Source of the DNA: Elmis aenea
Lineage: Eukaryota; Arthropoda; Insecta; Coleoptera; Elmidae
Length of the DNA: 64,000 nt
NCBI GenBank assembly: GCA_947652605.1
Contig: OX393579.1
Span: 49,420,970-49,484,969, forward strand
Direction: 5' to 3'
In this document: positions 10,558-21,565 of the stretch, one piece after another
Layout of the letters: every line of letters starts with the position of its first letter
Position numbering within the stretch: position 1 is the stretch's first letter
Notes under the pieces: model-generated
Told to the model about the DNA's origin: nothing
The model's database searches: none
What the model saw: only the letters and a program-made list of their open reading frames with translations
Program-made: the position numbers and the translations under genes

Positions 10558-10574
10558 ATATAAAAAATTCTCAT
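10558..10574 (-). CDS. env: Env leader exon (start codon and first residues) / six-codon uORF in unspliced RNA
   Basis: An ATG at 10574 opens five codons plus two bases before the GTAAGT donor. The encoded residues are mostly hydrophobic. In the spliced message the two left-over bases complete a codon with the single base before the env frame at 5701, so the reading continues in phase into Env. The combined N-terminus has the character of a signal peptide and adds 11 residues before the TTG-numbered Env, for 655 in total. In unspliced RNA the same ATG stops after six codons, inside the donor, and the gag ATG follows about 30 nt later. I found no other ATG in the stretch between the LTR and this one. 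This is inferred from sequence only. Confidence 0.75.
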
Positions 10575-10846
10575 CTTATAATTGGCGTAAAATAATGTCG
10601 GAACTTCTGGCAGAATGTGGATAAATCTGTTGGGAACAGATTCGCTTCAACGTTGTGTTGTAGTCACTTTTTTACACTTCCTTTTTTTTTTTTTCACTAA
10701 CAACACTTTGCACAACACAAAAATTTCGGAACTTCTTCTTCTTCTGGGTTTAAAGTTGAACTTGGAGAATTTCAGAAAATTTAGAACTAATCGTACTTTT
10801 ATCACAAGTTGGGACACCAAATTTTTCTTTGTTGCCAATTGTGACA

Positions 10847-10862
10847 CCACACCTTGACGCCA
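10847..10862 (-). other. Putative tRNA primer binding site
   Basis: Three bases inside the 5' LTR end the coding strand reads TGGCGTCAAGGTGTGG. It starts with TGG, which would pair with a tRNA CCA end. I cannot name the tRNA. A second TGG-starting stretch (TGGTGTCAC) lies at 10841-10849 as an alternative. Confidence 0.55.
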
Positions 10863-10865
10863 GTT

Positions 10866-11228
10866 TGTGACGGTCGGTCGAGCGGTTTTCCTTTTTGAGT
10901 GTTGGTCGTTGATGTTAAATGGGGGTGGTAGTGTTAGTACGAATAATACTAAATGAGGATAACTGTTGTAATTGATTTATTGGTTGTCCTCGTAATAACA
11001 ATTAGTTGAACTTGATAGACATTTCGAAAGGTTGTATAATTTAGATAATAATTCGGTTACATAATAAACAATATAAAACAATAGTAAACATGTTACTAGT
11101 TTGAAAGCTAGGGACGAAGTCCCTGTATATCTCTAATACTGAAGGCTAGAGAGTCCAATCTGCAACGCTAGGTGTAATTAATATCCTAGCGGGGCGGCGG
11201 CAACTGGAGGAGATAAGTGAACATCACA
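10866..11228 (-). repeat. 5' LTR of the endogenous retrovirus
   Basis: A 363-bp copy that appears identical to 3123-3485 and is followed by GTAC at 11229-11232. As the 5' LTR it should carry the promoter for all viral RNAs. I see no clear TATA box and do not call one. Confidence 0.97.
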
Positions 11229-11232
11229 GTAC

Positions 11233-11610
11233 CTACGCATACGCATGATGTAAATAAAATATTTGAACCAGGAAAATAAACATAAAATCCTCTTAGAAAA
11301 AAGTTTTATGTACTGCAGGAGGGCTGCGTCATGTTTTTAACCAAAAGTCATGTAAAAAATATTACTTGCCGGATGATGGAAAACACAACAAAGCTGCTTT
11401 AAAGCAATATACAAGGTTAAATTATATTCCCATGGCGTTCACGAAAGTGTAATGCTCTCTCAAAGAATTGCGATGGAAGGTTGTGTATTATCTTATAAAG
11501 GCAGATGTGTATTTATGCAATTTAAAACAAATAAAAATAAAAACGTATCGGAAACTTAAAGATGAAACTTGGAGATTGAACGATTCACAAAGAGGGTGAG
11601 TAAATAAACA
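11233..11610. other. AT-rich spacer, no gene seen
   Basis: No supported open frame and no repeat motif shared with other parts of the window. Confidence 0.5.
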
Positions 11611-11612
11611 AC

Positions 11613-11945
11613 CCTTTTCTACGACCACTAATGTAAATAACTCTTACCGTACAGCCTGCATGCATAGTAAGTGGGTCCTTACGCACGGTAAGCAAAAAGC
11701 ACAGCTTTTTAAAAGAAATGATCAAAGTAGACTCGCGTCCAACACTTCCTGCATGCCTAGTAAGTGAGTTATAACGCAATGTCAAAGTAGGCTTACGTCA
11801 AAATTGACAAGACAACGTAATTACATGTGTATATTAGTCAAAAAGCCGTTAAAATCGTAGGTATTATGTGATCATAGAAAAAGTATGCTACATAACACGA
11901 GTTGTGAAGCAATTACGCACTCGTGGAAATACGTCCTCGCCGCTT
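11613..11945 (+). repeat. Interspersed repeat family B, copy 1
   Basis: Matches 27345-27600. Both copies open with TTTCTACGACCACTAATGTA, share GTCAAAGTAGGCTTACGTCA, and end with TTACGCACTCGTGG. This copy has an extra middle section repeating the TGCATGC-CTAGTAAGTG motif. It is non-coding; the short minus-strand frame here comes from the repeat. Confidence 0.8.
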
Positions 11946-12224
11946 CGCGAAAAAAATTCTCTATTAAATGAGTATAATATAGGGATATCTTGTCATTAAA
12001 AAAAAAAATCGATTGTTTTTCATTGCGCTTTTGTTAATCGAAAAAATATATTTAAATTTTGTCATATGGTGGAAAACTAAGTACCAAACAACTTGTATCC
12101 AAAACATTTTTCCCTAAAGTGGATATTTACTGAGATATATAGCATATTCCATACCTTTTGGACACACTGTATAAACACATAGTCAGAATTTCTCTTCAAA
12201 ATTTTTGTTGTTGTTGCTTGCAGT
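11946..12224. other. AT-rich sequence with a possible MITE arm
   Basis: Ends near 12172 with GGACACACTGTATAA, similar to the CACCCTGTATA end motif of the fold-back elements. I cannot find its partner end. Confidence 0.4.
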
Positions 12225-12227
12225 TAG

Positions 12228-12415
12228 TCATGCAGCGCCTTTTTGATCAGATCGGAACATTGCTTGAGGTAACACGTCTTTTAGTGCCCTAAACACCTGA
12301 AAATCTGAAGGCGCAAGGTCTGGTGAATACGGTTGATCAGGAATACACTCAAAATAGAGTTCTCTGATTGATGTACGTTGCTGAGCATTGTCATGAAGCA
12401 GTAACGTTTACATTG
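12228..12415 (-). pseudogene. Mariner transposase fragment 1
   Basis: The minus strand reads through LLHDNAQQRTS and, about 25 residues later, YSPDLAPSDF, then a continuation of the same domain to a stop. HDNA and YSPDLAPSDF are the hallmark motifs around the second and third catalytic acidic residues of mariner-type DDE/D transposases. Only about 60 codons remain, so it is a dead fragment. Confidence 0.85.
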
Positions 12416-14189
12416 AATTACTTAAAATGTTTTTCTATTAGCCACAATATAATTAATGAGCTCTCAGAGAAAGTTAAGGGGACGATGATAACTCTGTTCT
12501 TTGAAACCATCGATTAAACATTGGTCGTGAATAGATAGACGGCCATGAACGATATGTGTAGTGATTTTCGGAATTCTCAACAGTTCAAACAATCAAAAGT
12601 ATTATACCTACTCTATTATCCCGTCGTACATCATAAAATTAAAATACGATTTGTCATTATTTAGTTCCTTTTATTACGTAAAGCTTTTGTGGGACTTCCA
12701 TGTACGCTTCATGTAATATATTATTTACGTTCTTCGATTGCTGTATTATTATTAGTTTCATTAGCTTCGTAGCTTCGTATCGAGAAATGACGATGTAATC
12801 ATAATAGGAACAGGAATGGACGTGTTTCGGTTGATTATTTGATTTTACACATCGACCACTCAGCCTTTGTTGTCAGCGAGTCATGAAATTATTACCGCCG
12901 TACGCCGACGTTGGCTGTTAATTTTCTTAGATTAAATCACTTTCTTACTAACTCAATTTGAATGTATCAAATTCGTCATTTGTGTGAGGAGTCCATTGGC
13001 AACGTGTCTGATAATAGTTAACGTGTGTGCTGTATAAAGTATTGTAATCAATCTTATTTGTACTGCAATTTGACAGGGTTACACCTTAGGGCTTTTCGAC
13101 TTGAAAAATGTTCATGAATTTGTGAAAATCGCATATTTCATATTGTTATTAGAATAATAGATCTTTGTCGGCATGTTTTTGTTTTCCATGAATAACGATT
13201 TTTGGGGTTGATTCATTATCACCTCCCCAACTGGAAACGTATTTTCTGTGAAATAAGGAACATAATACTGAGAATATTGCTTTAAGTTTGTTGCTCACAT
13301 TTTGTTTAGCGGTAACTTTGAAGTTATACAAAAGGAAACTAAGAAAATTTCATTCGCTGATTTGTTACTGTTCATTTCAGGTAACGCATTAACAGTAATA
13401 TAATCGCAAAATACAGGAAATATGGGTGTTTGGTGTTTGCAGAGTTTGTTCCTCGTGGTAATCTAATGCAAGAAAATATTTGAATCGCTGATTGCAAAAA
13501 CAGCCCAAGTCCATTTTTCATGCAAAATGAGATTCCGTTATTTTTGCCTTAGGAGTAAATCCATCAGTGGGTTGTAAAAAACAAACCAAGGCTGAAGACC
13601 TTTGTTAAAGTTTGAACGGGAATTAGTTGAAACGGAAACGAGTTAAGTGCAAAAATAACCCTAGTCCTGGAGTTTGGTTGTTTTTACACTAAACTGTTTA
13701 TACATACATATCAGACTACTTGGTTATTAACATGCGTTTTAATTGTCAATTTGTGACGTTTATGTTTGACATATTAACTTCTACGTTGTGTGCTCTGACT
13801 CCATGCAGATTCAAGTTTTATATATTGTAGTTATAAAATTGACTGCCGTTGGTGAACAATGGAGGAACGTGAGGCTGCATTCACATGTCGAAAACGACAA
13901 AATAACTTTTCTGAGTACCCCAGAAACTTTTCTTCCCAATTCATTTTTACGCTGTGATCGGAGACATTTAAAAAAATTTTACTCGCCAAAAACTGAAACA
14001 CAATCACCAAATTCACTATTTTGTTATGATACTAATAGCTCATAAAAATGTGTACCTAATTTTCATTTGTTTACCGTTTATACAAACACATTCAACATTA
14101 ATATTTTTAAGTTAACTTTGAAAATAGATCTTTTTGCGTAATTTGTTGTTGTTAACTTGAAATAAAGGGATTCTCAAAACTAAAATAAC
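12416..14189. other. Sequence without a supported gene
   Basis: AT-rich, with frames of 85 codons or less that look accidental. One short stretch at 13485-13512 resembles the terminal repeat of the element that follows at 14190. A frame at 13788-14045 has no recognisable features. Confidence 0.5.
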
Positions 14190-15545
14190 ATTGATTGCAA
14201 AACCAACCAAAGTCCATTAATTATTAATTGGAATAATTAGGTGATTTGAAAAAATAAAGAATTAAAATGGATCAATTTTAATAACACCTCAGTAGATCTT
14301 CAAAAACACATTAAGTTTAATTTTTTTGTGAAACCGTAATATACAGTGTCATTCAAAAAGGCTGCAACAAATGGAAAAAAAATTATTATCGATTTCTCAG
14401 AAAATGGTATTCTTCATAAAAGTTGGTGCATGGTCTAAAACTAATTTTAAGAAAAACAAAAGTTTAATGAAAGTCATAGGACACTACATTTTAGCGATTT
14501 TTGAAATATTCACAAGAGTGAAGTGCCCTTATTTCAAGAGATACAATTTTTTTATGGGAAATTGTTATTTAGAATCCAAAAATAAGATCATGTTACATTA
14601 ATTTTAGTTTTTTTTTTATTATCTAATGTACCTACTCTAATGTTATGTACTTATATTCACAATTTATTGTGCATTTGAAATAAATTGTGAATTTAATTAC
14701 AAGTGGGAAGTGGATCCATGGACAGTACGTAGAACGTAGAAACTAAAACAATACAGACATCTAAAGTTAATGTCACTTTTGTGTGATACAGCGTTGAAAA
14801 AAAAAAACGTTTTGTTAATTTGCAACATTTATTAATGAAGACATCATAACAAAAATGTTTCACTTAGCACAGTCGCAAGATTATTGAAATAGTTAAGTTT
14901 TTCTTTAAAAAATTTTTAATTTGATCGTCAAAATTTAAATCTAAATTTTAGATTGTATATAACTTTTTCCCATACATTTTTTTTTGTATCTCTTAAAATA
15001 AGGGCACTTTACTTTTGCTAATATTTCAAAAATCGCTAAAATCTAGTGTCCTATGACCTTTTATTGAACTTTTTTTATCTTAAAATTAGTTTAATGCACC
15101 AACTTTTATCAAGAATATAATTTTCTGAAAAACCGATAATAAAAAACTTTTCCATTTGTTGCAGACTTTTTGAATGTTAAAATTTCTTAAAAATTAAAAA
15201 TTGGAATTTGACCGTCAAAATTTAAATCTAGTGTTATTTTTAGATTCTAAATAATTTTTCCTATCACTTTTTTGTATCCCTTAAAAAAGGCACTTTACTC
15301 TTGCGACAATTTCAAAAATCGCTAATATCTAGTGTCTTATGACTTTTTATTGATTTTTTTTTCTTTTTAAAACAAGTTTTAGACCATGTACCAACTTAAG
15401 AATAAAATTTTCTGAGAAATCAATAATAATTTTTTTTCTCCATTTGTTGCTGAGTTTTTGAATGACACTGTAAATTAATCAGTTTTTTCAATATTCCCAA
15501 AAGTTAGGTATAATGGACTTAAATTGTTTTTGCAATCTGCGATTC
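14190..15545. mobile_element. Nested MITE: outer element carrying an inserted CAGTGTCATT fold-back element (family D)
   Basis: Outer ends are an imperfect inverted repeat (GATTGCAAAACCAACC near 14192; its complement near 15515-15540). Inside, 14343-15470 has ends TA-CAGTGTCATTCAAAAAG and its complement CACTG-TA, with arms of about 220 bp carrying the AAAGTTGGTGCATGG block, plus a second partial copy of the right arm. TA flanks and CAGTG ends suit a non-autonomous IS630/Tc1/mariner-type element. Family D relatives lie at 37328-38295 and 49535-50962. No transposase is present. Confidence 0.8.
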
Positions 15546-16670
15546 ATTTAAATTGAACTAATTTAATTTCTGGATTTTCCAGACAATGATAACAATTGAA
15601 CAACGTTCAACAAGTGGCCAAACATTTGCTTCAGTGGTTAATTACCCTTCCCTAAAACCGACAGCTAAAAAAACTTAGGGAACTTTTATATATTATATAA
15701 GTTGTATTAAGCCTCCTGTTGTGTTTCGGGTCTATATGACCCGATAAACATTTCAGTTGCATCTACCTTCTTTGTAATTATATCAAGAATAACTTTTTTG
15801 AGTTTTGTTTCTTAAAATTATTACAAATTTATGGTAAGTTAACACATGTATTTTATTAAATTTTTTTGGTTATTTATAATTATTATATTGATTGCATTCG
15901 GGTCACTATGACCCTTATGCTATACAAAGTATTAACTATGATGTTTATATTTTAAAATATGTTCGTTCATCACAAAGCCAAGCTCTAGGGCAAAATTGAT
16001 ACCCTAGACTTGCTTTTTTGTACATATGTTTGTGGAAGTCAATTCAAGCGATATAATTTAGCAGCTTTTTAAATTATTGGTGCGTTGGCTTATATTGCGT
16101 TTTGCCTTTGTACTAATCTAGAAATTGAATCCAAAATGAAAAAAGCAAACTTTATAAAACGCAGAATATTTCCTAATAAATCCGAAAAACACCAAGTTTT
16201 TTACTAGTTCGAACTTTCTTCACATTATTCTGGGCAAAAATAATCCTGAAAAGTATTCAAAGCATTTTTGACCTTAATTTTCGATATTTGCTGACGTGTT
16301 AATTTTATCGCTAATACGATTATGAGCGACACTGCTATTGCATTTTATAAGTAATTCCGTTATCTTATTTAACACCTGAAGAATTTGATCCCTTTCAGCA
16401 CGCGAATATGACCCAATAAGAATTTTATAGTCGATACGTATTCGCTGGGTCAGTATGTACCGAAATGTTGTACGTAACAGCAAATACGTAATAAAAACCT
16501 TTGGCCATAAAATGACGAAATCCCTCACAAATAATATCACGAAAATAAAATAGTTTCTTCATATTGAGCTCATACGAAACAGCATCGTTTTATAAAAATA
16601 TAGGAAAAGTTAATACCTGAATTGTAACGTTGCTGACGGTAAATTCTCTTTTAAAATTTTGGAAAAATGT
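15546..16670. other. AT-rich sequence with a piggyBac-like end motif
   Basis: At 15713-15750 CCTCCTGTTGTGTTTCGGGT is followed by a TATGACCC hairpin. This resembles the ends of piggyBac-type MITEs (CCTCCTGTTGTGTTCGGGTC). A second hairpin part, GGGTCACTATGACCC, lies at 15900-15914. No clear TTAA pair was found. The 88-codon minus frame at 16274-16540 has no recognisable domain. Confidence 0.45.
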
Positions 16671-16677
16671 TTTTTAT

Positions 16678-16858
16678 TTAGCACGAATAATTCACACGTC
16701 CTGTTAGTGATTTCTTGAATGGTCCAAACACATGGAAATCGCACGGAGACAAGTCGGGACTGTTAAATGGATGTTGTTCATACGATCAAGCAGATCTTGA
16801 ACCGTCCGGGCTACATGGGGTCGAGCATTATCATGCAGAGAATGACGCCATTTTTGAC
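16678..16858 (-). pseudogene. Mariner transposase fragment 2 (frameshifted)
   Basis: The minus strand starts with HDNARPHVARTVQDLLDR (second catalytic region). It shifts frame and continues as NSPDLSPCDFHVFGPFKKSL to a stop near 16680. Both pieces are typical of the C-terminal half of mariner transposase, where the D is followed by DLSPCDFH-type sequence. The shift and missing N-terminus make it dead. It differs from fragment 1, so two mariner lineages have been here. Confidence 0.88.
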
Positions 16859-16860
16859 CT

Positions 16861-17353
16861 AACAAACTCTGATTTTCTAGAAACGACCAATAAACATAAT
16901 ACACTGATAATATCCTTTTCGCAATTAACAGATTCTCATGCGTTTATTGGCCGTTTCTAAGATATCTGAGTTTGTGATAGGTCGAAAATATAAATTTGGA
17001 GGGGGAATTGCTTTGGTCTCGATAATTTTTTGACGAATGTCGGCGACCAGTAGCGTTACTTAAATATAGAATAAACCACACCCCTGACGCACCACTCTGA
17101 CAGTACTTGTAAAATTTGACATAACGTACATTTAATTTGACGGATAGGTTAGGTAAAGGAAATTTTATGACAAAATATAACTCGTGCATTGCAAATAATC
17201 TACAATTTTTGACAAATCTTCACTCGTGCAAGTTGAATCAGAAAAATCACTCGTGCACTTCGTGCACTCGTGTTTTTTTTTAGCTCAACTTGCATTCAGG
17301 CATAGTTACCAAAAGTTATCGATAATTTTCAATGCGCTTGTTATATTACTACA
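16861..17353 (+). repeat. Interspersed repeat family A, copy 2, with hairpin end
   Basis: 16895-17353 matches copy 1. In addition, 16861-16894 is the inverse of 16942-16975 (GAAACGACCAATAAAC against GTTTATTGGCCGTTTC), so the repeat ends in a hairpin with a loop of about 50 nt. The same hairpin is seen in copy 3. It begins at the end of mariner fragment 2. Confidence 0.8.
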
Positions 17354-18740
17354 GATAATTTCTGCACAACGCGCCGTTTTCCAAATAAGTTAAGCCCCTC
17401 CTATCAACACATTTCAACAGAGTTACGCGATATATTTAATGTTGATCCGATGTCCAATACTGTTTAAATGCTTCTGAAAATAGGCGGAATTGTGGCAATA
17501 AATCAGATGATACGCTTGACTGTCTAGTGCGCGCCGTGTTCGGAAAATCAGTTGTGAATAAATTTCGTTTCAAGTACAAGGAAGTTCTTTAACAGATTAC
17601 ATTTTAAGCATGGATTATATTGCAAACAACTCTATAATTTGTAATATAACCAGGCGCCTATATCTACAAAATAATGGTGCATATTTAGAGACTTAAAGTT
17701 TTGGTCTGGCATTTTCAACTCCTAAAATTCAAGACTCTCGTCTCTTCGTCGTTTATTTTAATCTATCTTTTATTTCTCGAATTCGATGGGATTCCACACG
17801 CTCATGTGGCAATCTCATCTTTGTTTCCGATTAAAATCGAGTCGTGTGTTATCGAAATGGTCATAAAATTAAGAATGGAATTGAATGTAACGTCAACTGT
17901 CTCGGTGACTGGTCACATTCCAAAGCTGCAGGTATTTCCTTTGTGGTGGTCACTTACCCTATGCTAGAATGTGACAAGCCGTATACCAGACCATTCATAC
18001 GATCACAGTCACGCAACGCTGGATACAAACGTGTACCGAACACGATATGCAAGGCTCTCGGAGTGGTAAAGGTCGAATGCGTGTGTGTTATATTAACTTA
18101 ATGCACTTTGGTTAAAGAAATTCGCCGCAAATTAGCATTCCGACATCGCTATTGGTTGTTGAAGTTAACTGTTGTTGCGGTTTCTCGACTAAAAATTGTT
18201 TAAAGAACTGAATGAACTGGATAAAAGTCTGCAACTCCGAAATATAATATAAATTACTTCATACAGTTGTCGAAAACAAAAGACATTAGTTAAACTTAAT
18301 TATAGAGAATGTCCCAAAACTATGGATCTATGGATAAAAAAGTTTTGTGCATTATTTAAGCACTCGAAATTACGGACAATGCTCATTGCTCAAATTGGTG
18401 GCCGTCGACCGTCGACTACCAAGCACTTGTAAGTTGTAAGTGCTGAATATGTCCCTTAATCCCCTTTTAATGTGAATACGATTGCCTCCTTCAGTAGCTT
18501 TACAGTAGTGGGCCGATTTTTGTAAACGGTTGACTTCAGATGATCCAATGATAAAAGACTTAAGTTCTGGTCGACCTAGGTGGCCACTGGCCATTCAAGT
18601 GGATCTCGCCTTAATTATTGGTTGAGTTAGAGGAGAAAAATAGATATAAAACAAATTGCCTATGAATCCAAATATTTGGATTATACCGGGTGTACCTGAG
18701 TTCTGGTACACTCCCTTTTGTTTTCCTTTAGTATTGTATA
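17354..18740. other. Uncharacterised region with higher complexity
   Basis: Less AT-rich than its neighbours and not shared with other parts of the window. Two overlapping frames at 17701-17967 and 17844-18101 cover 80-90 codons. The second is cysteine-bearing (CYRNG, CNVNC) but starts at GTG with a stop close upstream. I recognise no family and call no gene. A terminal host exon is possible. Confidence 0.35.
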
Positions 18741-19366
18741 TACAGCGTGTGTAAAAATTGGCGGAAGCGCTACACGGGGCGATGTTCTTCGTATAATTCT
18801 AAGTCGAAAATCTTAATACGAAAATGTTGTACCATGCTTGCTGTGTCTGCAAGAGGTCCTCAAAGTTTTGACATTTAGTCCTTTAATAAGCGTTAATATT
18901 TAATACTTGCAAATGAAAAAGCTGCAATTTGGAATAAAACTAAATTTCGAATAGTATTTTTTCCTAGATATTGTGTTCTTCCTTTCAAAAATTGGTGTTG
19001 AAAATATGTAAATCACTGATTTGAATGAAAATAATACATATGGCAACATTGTCATTAGCTGTCATCTCTGTTTTTCTCGTAATTATTTCTAGTTTGTGTT
19101 TTACGATACCCAAAAGTTTGCAGCTATGTTTACGAACTAAAGGCTTTCAGTTCGAACACAAATTGTAAATACCTAAGTAAAGATTGCTGATAAAAAAATG
19201 TCCAAACGCAAATCAATGTATGCAATGTTGCTATTTTTTTTCTTTAAATGGTTCCTGAGGCCATAGGAAGCATGGTTCAACATTTTTGTATCAAGATTTT
19301 TGACTTAGAATTTTAAGAAGAACATCGTCATGTGTAGCGCTTCCGCCAATTTATACACACCCTTAT
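18741..19366. mobile_element. Fold-back MITE with GTGTGTA-ATTGGCGGAAGCGC ends
   Basis: The left end has ATTGGCGGAAGCGCTACAC at 18757-18775 and the right end its exact complement at 19332-19350. The match continues inward, with gaps, for about 130 bp. The outermost bases are degenerate (TACAGCGTG against a complement of AATAAGGGTG). No coding sequence. Confidence 0.82.
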
Positions 19367-20929
19367 TAAATGGAATTTTAGACATATGATGTGTCAAAAA
19401 TCAGATTCCCCAATTTTTCACTTCCGGTTTCGCCGGAAATGACCCTAACCTTTTTATTTCAAATGAAACACCCTGCATATTTTAACATTTTGGAAAAAGG
19501 AAGCCATTTTGAATACAACTGCACTATTTTGGTTAATTTTTATAAGCTTAAATAATTTTTGGATGATAATTTATTTCTTTGTAAGTGTGCCGTGACCTGC
19601 GTAAATTAATTTAACTTTATTATACCATTTAGCAGGGCCTTTGTAATATTAGTACACAAGGGTTTGGTAGTTGTTTTTTTTTGTATCTAATGTTTGATAT
19701 TATTGGGTGAATTTTTATGTGGTCGAACCTCTTTTTGAAATTATGCTACATTGGATACATATGGATACCGATGTAAGAAATTTTGATCGACTTGTTTTCA
19801 ACCGATATTTGTTTTTGTAGGTACCTTGTAATCTTTAAAATTGTAAATATAAAAAGTAATTTATCGACGTTGTACTAAATATTAAAAAAGTGCTAGTGGA
19901 ATTACGAAAAAAACAATATTTTCTAATTACAGCAATAAATACCTTGACGTTTATTATATATATTATTTTAACATATTTTAAAATTTAAAAAAAAATCTCA
20001 AAATCCAAGTATGACATTAAAATGTATATTTTTTTAACTATTTTTCAGTTATTATGTAAATTACTTACATAGTTAAGTGACGTGAAATGATCTGTGTATT
20101 GAAATTTTCGATTCTAGAGACATAACATTTCTCTTTAATTTTTTTGACAAATCAAAAATTATGTCCATAGTAGCTTGTTATTTTTAAATTCCGCTTATAC
20201 ACCGTAATTTTTCATTAATTTTGAACATACCCACTGTCTTTAAAACATGTAATTTTTATTATCAAGCATTTATACGTCAAACTGAAAATACGACCCGTTA
20301 AAATATCTTTCCACGTCGCTCGCAGTTTGAAGATATTTTAAGATTTTTAATAACAGATAAAATAACACAAGCCATGTTACCACGTATTACCGTATATATG
20401 GAGTTTTAAAAGACCATTTACTCTTTTTGTTGGTATTTTAAGATGCTAGGGGCATGTCAAAGTGGTCTCATAAATAATTTCAAGAGGTAACTAAAAAGGT
20501 CCCTGACATGTCAGCTTTTCACTGTGAGATTTTAGGGGTGAGTAACCCCTTCCTGATAGTAACTAGCCGTTTATATTTTCCATCAAGTTAGAACGTAACA
20601 TCTTACAGGCACAGCGTATGAAACTTCATGCGGGAATTTTTCACTTTGCAGACAAACTATTATAGCTTTTTATTTTTAAACTTTATTAAGACAGTTTAAT
20701 TAAAAAGGAGGATGCACATACGTTCGTATATTGCGCTTTGTGCGGAGTTTAAATACAAATAGCGTTAATATAGCTCTCAGACGCGGTTATTATCTCGATT
20801 ATTTATAAACGCAATCGGGCAGGAGAAAATTTTATTAAAATTGAAACAACAGTGTATAAGCGAGCAAGTTTTTAGTGTATTATTTTTGAGGTCTTTGTAA
20901 TATGGTTTAATACACAAAACTTCTTATTG
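19367..20929. other. AT-rich sequence, no gene seen
   Basis: No supported frame. A small hairpin with a TTCCGG/CCGGAA stem at about 19424-19439 sits beside a fragment ending in CACCCTGCATA, another trace of CAGGGTG-type elements. Confidence 0.5.
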
Positions 20930-21130
20930 TTATGCCTCTTTACCATTAGGTGTAAGGCTTTTGATTCTTTTTATGTATGTGGCCCCTTTTTGTATGCTTA
21001 CCTCCATCTTTTTCCATCTCTTGTTAGTTGTCTAACTCCATCCCTCTTTGTGGACGCTTCTCTGACCTCCTCATTCCAAGCTTTCCTTGGTCTTCCTTGA
21101 CGATTTTTCTCCCTGTTCGCACTTCATATG
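20930..21130 (-). pseudogene. LINE ORF2 C-terminal fragment
   Basis: The minus strand from about 21118 to 21018 reads GRPRKAWNEEVREASTKRDG and then runs on through a TRDGKRWR-type sequence to a stop. This is the C-terminus typical of CR1/RTE-like LINE ORF2 proteins (an RGRPRxxW...RxxWR pattern). The following untranslated stretch carries CCTTACACCTAATGGTA, shared with 940-960. Only the 3' end is present, as is usual for 5'-truncated LINE copies. Confidence 0.7.
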
Positions 21131-21387
21131 CTATCTTGGCAATCTAATCTTCTCCAATTCTTTATACATGATTTAGGCATCTTAGTTGTGCCTCTTGGAT
21201 GTTTTGTTCTATTGGTTGTACTTTTACGTTTTTTCTACGCCTATGGTTTTGTCTACTTTTGTTCCTACGCGTTTTACCTTAAATATTTATTAAAAACCTT
21301 ATTTTTATACTTTTAATACGACTTTGTTGTTTTTTGGTCGTCAAAAAACGAAACATGCTCACCAGTAACATTTAATGACAGAGAGAT

Positions 21388-21414
21388 AATAATAATAATA
21401 ATAATAATAATAAT
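21388..21414 (+). repeat. AAT microsatellite
   Basis: About nine uninterrupted AAT/ATA trinucleotide units. Confidence 0.9.
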
Positions 21415-21565
21415 GTAATTTATTTAGCGATTTGCTAATTATTTTTACATTTTATTACATGTACATATATAAATATATAAAATTTAAAACTTTTCCTTAA
21501 TATGACTACTGAGCTTACGTCTAAACATTTTTTTTTTACCACAGTATAACATATATATAAGATTT

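Larger units (their letters stand above)
3119..11232 (-). mobile_element. Complete endogenous retrovirus / Ty3-gypsy LTR retrotransposon with env
   Basis: This 8.1-kb element is inserted on the minus strand between GTAC target duplications (3119-3122 and 11229-11232). Reading 5' to 3' on the minus strand it has: the 5' LTR; a putative primer site; a leader with a splice donor; gag; pol in the -1 frame; env; a polypurine tract; and the 3' LTR. All three ORFs are open, and the two LTRs look identical over 363 bp. Together these point to a very recent, possibly still mobile insertion. Pol motif order (PR-RT-RNase H-IN) and the furin-site Env place it with insect errantivirus-like Ty3/gypsy elements. 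Two CCHC zinc knuckles in Gag are worth noting, because classical Drosophila gypsy Gag is generally described as lacking them. Confidence 0.97.

Noticed and set aside
13788..14045. 85-codon plus frame
   Set aside because: No recognisable motif, AT-rich context, and the opposite strand is open as well.
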